Origin: Desulfocurvibacter africanus subsp. africanus DSM 2603
GTDB taxonomy: Bacteria; Desulfobacterota; Desulfovibrionia; Desulfovibrionales; Desulfovibrionaceae
NCBI RefSeq assembly: GCF_000422545.1
Contig: NZ_AULZ01000008.1
Location: 62,001 to 126,000 of the forward strand
Direction of reading: 5' to 3'
DNA length: 64,000 nt
Shown piece after piece: positions 62,049-64,000 of the stretch. The position numbers and the translations under genes were made by a program. Numbering within the stretch: the first letter of the stretch is position 1; every line of letters begins with the position of its first letter. A model generated the notes under the pieces. That model ran no database searches. It saw only the letters and a program-made list of their open reading frames with translations, and had not been told where the DNA came from.

Positions 62049-62500
62049 GAGGCCCTCCTGGCGCTGACCACCAGCCAGACTCCGGCTACCAGCAGCAGCG
62101 TGCCCAGGACGCGGCGCAGGTTCACCGGGTCCACACGGTAGCCGAACCAGCCGTAGTGGTCGATGACCACGGATGCCAGCATCTGGCCGGCCACGATAAG
62201 CGCCAACATGGCCGTGGCGCCCAGGCGAGGGGCCAGCACCACGGAACTGGCCACGACGTACGCGCCCATGAAACCGCCGATCCAGACCCACCAAGGTGCG
62301 CGGGCCACATCATGCCAGGCGGGCCAGGGCGTGCGCTGGGCCAGGGCCAGGGCGGCCAAGGCCACGGTGCCCACGAGAAAGGACATGAAAGCCGCCAGCA
62401 CCGGGTCGCCCAGAAAGGTGCGCAGCTTGTAGTTGATGCCCGCCTGGGCCGGCATGACCGCGCCGGCCAGCAGGCCCATGAAAATATAGACAATGAGCAC
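62045..62500 (-). CDS. YdcZ-family (DUF606) membrane protein
   Basis: A 151-residue protein with five hydrophobic helices, DMT-superfamily type. Family pattern: GLLAGAVMPAQAGINYKLRTFLGDPVLAAFMSFLVGT and GATAMLALIVAGQMLASVVIDHYGWFG. The first codon is GTG at 62500, with AGGTGGGG inside the end of tyrS; the first ATG would remove part of helix one. It sits between tyrS and the prenyltransferase, all co-directional and tightly packed. Confidence 0.85.
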   Translation of the reverse strand: MLIVYIFMGLLAGAVMPAQAGINYKLRTFLGDPVLAAFMSFLVGTVALAALALAQRTPWPAWHDVARAPWWVWIGGFMGAYVVASSVVLAPRLGATAMLALIVAGQMLASVVIDHYGWFGYRVDPVNLRRVLGTLLLVAGVWLVVSARRAS

Positions 62501-62505
62501 GCCGA

Positions 62506-63762
62506 CTACCCCACCTGCACCAGGCCGTAATTCTTCTTGCCCTTGCGCACCAGCAGGGCCTGGCCATGCAGGAGGTCCCCGGCAGAGGGCTTCCAGGTCA
62601 GGTCGATGCGGCAATTGTTCACGTACACGCCGCCCTGTTCAAGATCCTTGCGCGCCTGTCCCTTTGACTTGCTCAGGCCCAGATCCACGAGGATTTGCGG
62701 CAAGTCGGGCAGGCCTTCAAGGCCGGGGTAGCTCACGCTGGGGGCTTCGTTGAACACGATGCGCAGCATGGCCGGGTCCACCTCGCGCAAATCGCCCGTG
62801 CCGAACAGTGCCGCAGTGGCCGCCTCAACCTTGAGCAACTCTTCCTCGCCATGCACCAGACGGGTCATCTCGGCCGCCAGCCGCCGCTGGGGCACGCGCT
62901 GTTCGGGCCGCTCGGCCAGGGTCACTTCCAGGGCCTCGATCTCCTCGCGAGAGACGAAGGTGAAGTAGCGCAGGAAGCGGATCACGTCGCGGTCGTCGGT
63001 GCGCATGAAATACTGGTAGAACTCGTAAACAGGCGTGAGCGCCGGGTCCAAAAAGATGGCGCCCTTCTCCGACTTGCCGAACTTCTTGCCGTCGGCCGTG
63101 GTGATGAGCGGAAAGGTCAGGGCGATGGCCTCCTTGCCCAGCTTCTTGCGGATAAGCTCGGTGCCGGCCGTGATGTTGCCCCACTGGTCCGAGCCGCCGA
63201 TCTGCAGCATGCAGCCCTCCTGCTCGGCGAGCACGGAGAAGTCGTAGGCCTGCAGGATCATGTAGCTGAACTCGGTAAAGGAGATGCCCACCTCGTCGCG
63301 GGAGATACGGTTCTTGACCGACTCCTTCTGCATCATCCAGTTGACCGTGAAATACTTTCCCACGTCGCGCAGGAGCTCGATGGCCGTGGTGCGGCCGATC
63401 CAGTCGTAGTTGTTCACGAAGCGGACTTCGCCGCCGAAGATGCGGCGGACCTGGGTCTTGATGCTCTCGATGGAAGCTTCGATGGTCTCCCTGGCGATGA
63501 GCTGGCGCTCCACGTCCTTGCCGCTGGGATCGCCGATGAGCGCGGTGCCGCCGCCCATGAGCGCGATGGGCCTGTGACCAGCGCGCTGGAAGCGGTACAG
63601 GGCCAGGAGAGGCACGAGGTGGCCGATATGCAGGCTGCTGGCCGTGGGATCAAAGCCGCAATAGAGCGAGCGGCCCGGCGTGGACAGGTACTCGCGCACC
63701 TTGCCTTCGTCCGAAACCTGGTAGATGAGTCCGCGCCATTTGAGTTCGTCGATGATGTTCAC
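62506..63762 (-). CDS. tyrS: Tyrosyl-tRNA synthetase
   Basis: Class I synthetase that charges tRNA-Tyr, 418 residues. HIGH motif in SSLHIGHL, KMSKS equivalent KFGKSEKGAIF, and a C-terminal S4 RNA-binding domain (LSKSKGQARKDLEQGGVYVNN). The KFGKS form groups it with the TyrZ-like/TyrS2 branch. The start is GTG at 63762 after GAGGACAG. First gene of a three-gene operon with the YdcZ-like and UbiA-family genes. Confidence 0.97.
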   Translation of the reverse strand: MNIIDELKWRGLIYQVSDEGKVREYLSTPGRSLYCGFDPTASSLHIGHLVPLLALYRFQRAGHRPIALMGGGTALIGDPSGKDVERQLIARETIEASIESIKTQVRRIFGGEVRFVNNYDWIGRTTAIELLRDVGKYFTVNWMMQKESVKNRISRDEVGISFTEFSYMILQAYDFSVLAEQEGCMLQIGGSDQWGNITAGTELIRKKLGKEAIALTFPLITTADGKKFGKSEKGAIFLDPALTPVYEFYQYFMRTDDRDVIRFLRYFTFVSREEIEALEVTLAERPEQRVPQRRLAAEMTRLVHGEEELLKVEAATAALFGTGDLREVDPAMLRIVFNEAPSVSYPGLEGLPDLPQILVDLGLSKSKGQARKDLEQGGVYVNNCRIDLTWKPSAGDLLHGQALLVRKGKKNYGLVQVG

Positions 63763-64000
63763 GCCTGTCCTCGCTGTAATGATGGCTGAGTGCCCTTACG
63801 GTCTGCCGTTGCTTGCGCCCTGCCTTCCGAGAGCGCTTCTGGAGTGCTGAACTCGGTAGTTTTGAAGGGAATGGCTGTCCTGTCAAGGGAAAACCCTGAC
63901 GAGACCAGCATCAGGCGCGCGCAAAAGCCCTGCATTGGCTTGTCCGGCAGGCTTCCATTTCCGCCCGGACATGCTATGCTGGCTATTCTGGGCTCCAGCC
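63763..64000. other. Region upstream of tyrS to the window edge
   Basis: No gene is supported in these 238 bases. They should include the tyrS promoter; no T-box-like leader or clear promoter boxes were recognised. Confidence 0.4.

Overview
The window is about 64 kb of GC-rich bacterial chromosome. Gene content points to a sulfate-reducing deltaproteobacterium of the Desulfovibrio group. This is an inference from the combination of a complex I operon without nuoEFG, an incomplete mannose-type PTS beside ptsH-ptsI-smpB, a lactate/glycolate-oxidase type FAD plus Fe-S pair, REC/PAS/GGDEF signalling proteins and a stand-alone CheX. No rRNA, tRNA, CRISPR array, prophage or transposase gene was recognised. 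Genes sit on both strands in short operons with clear GGAGG-type ribosome sites.

Layout. 0-6 kb: two MscS-type channels, a DUF4019 protein coupled to an SlyD-like FKBP, and a two-domain acyltransferase (OlsF-like). 6-16 kb: a signalling region with a lone receiver protein, a REC-PAS-histidine kinase-degenerate GGDEF hybrid, a REC-PAS-GGDEF diguanylate cyclase, CheX and a PAS histidine kinase, plus a lipoprotein, a hydroxyacid dehydrogenase and small hypotheticals. 16-26 kb: U32 peptidase-like (TrhP type), PHP phosphoesterase, Trm112-like, two Hsp20 chaperones, two glycosyltransferases, TatD, DUF3108, ComB-like and YbjQ-like proteins. 26-42 kb: a molybdopterin oxidoreductase divergent from a 12-kb complex I operon (nuoA, B, C, D, H, I, J, K, an MrpD-like antiporter subunit, a small membrane protein, a NuoL-like subunit, nuoM, nuoN), then a four-cluster ferredoxin and a TauE/SafE permease. 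42-49 kb: membrane and hypothetical proteins, a LarC N-terminal-half protein, a CBS protein, a GsuK-like K+ channel, and a divergent gene pair with two Fur boxes. 49-64 kb: secA, the FAD and Fe-S oxidase subunits, smpB, ptsI, ptsH, a PTS IID component, rsmI, rlmD, a UbiA prenyltransferase, a YdcZ-like transporter and tyrS.

Two kinds of dispersed repeat stand out. Four nearly identical 128-bp elements with inverted ends bounded by TA look like non-autonomous transposons (MITEs); two in direct orientation flank secA. A second set of paired-hairpin palindromes lies mostly at gene ends, but one type sits inside two coding sequences (a lipoprotein gene and rlmD) and is translated in frame.

The energy genes suggest a membrane complex that couples oxidation of a non-NADH donor to quinone reduction and ion pumping, with four antiporter-like subunits instead of three. 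The flanking molybdopterin protein and ferredoxin-type protein are candidate electron-input partners; that link is inferred only from position and the missing NADH module.
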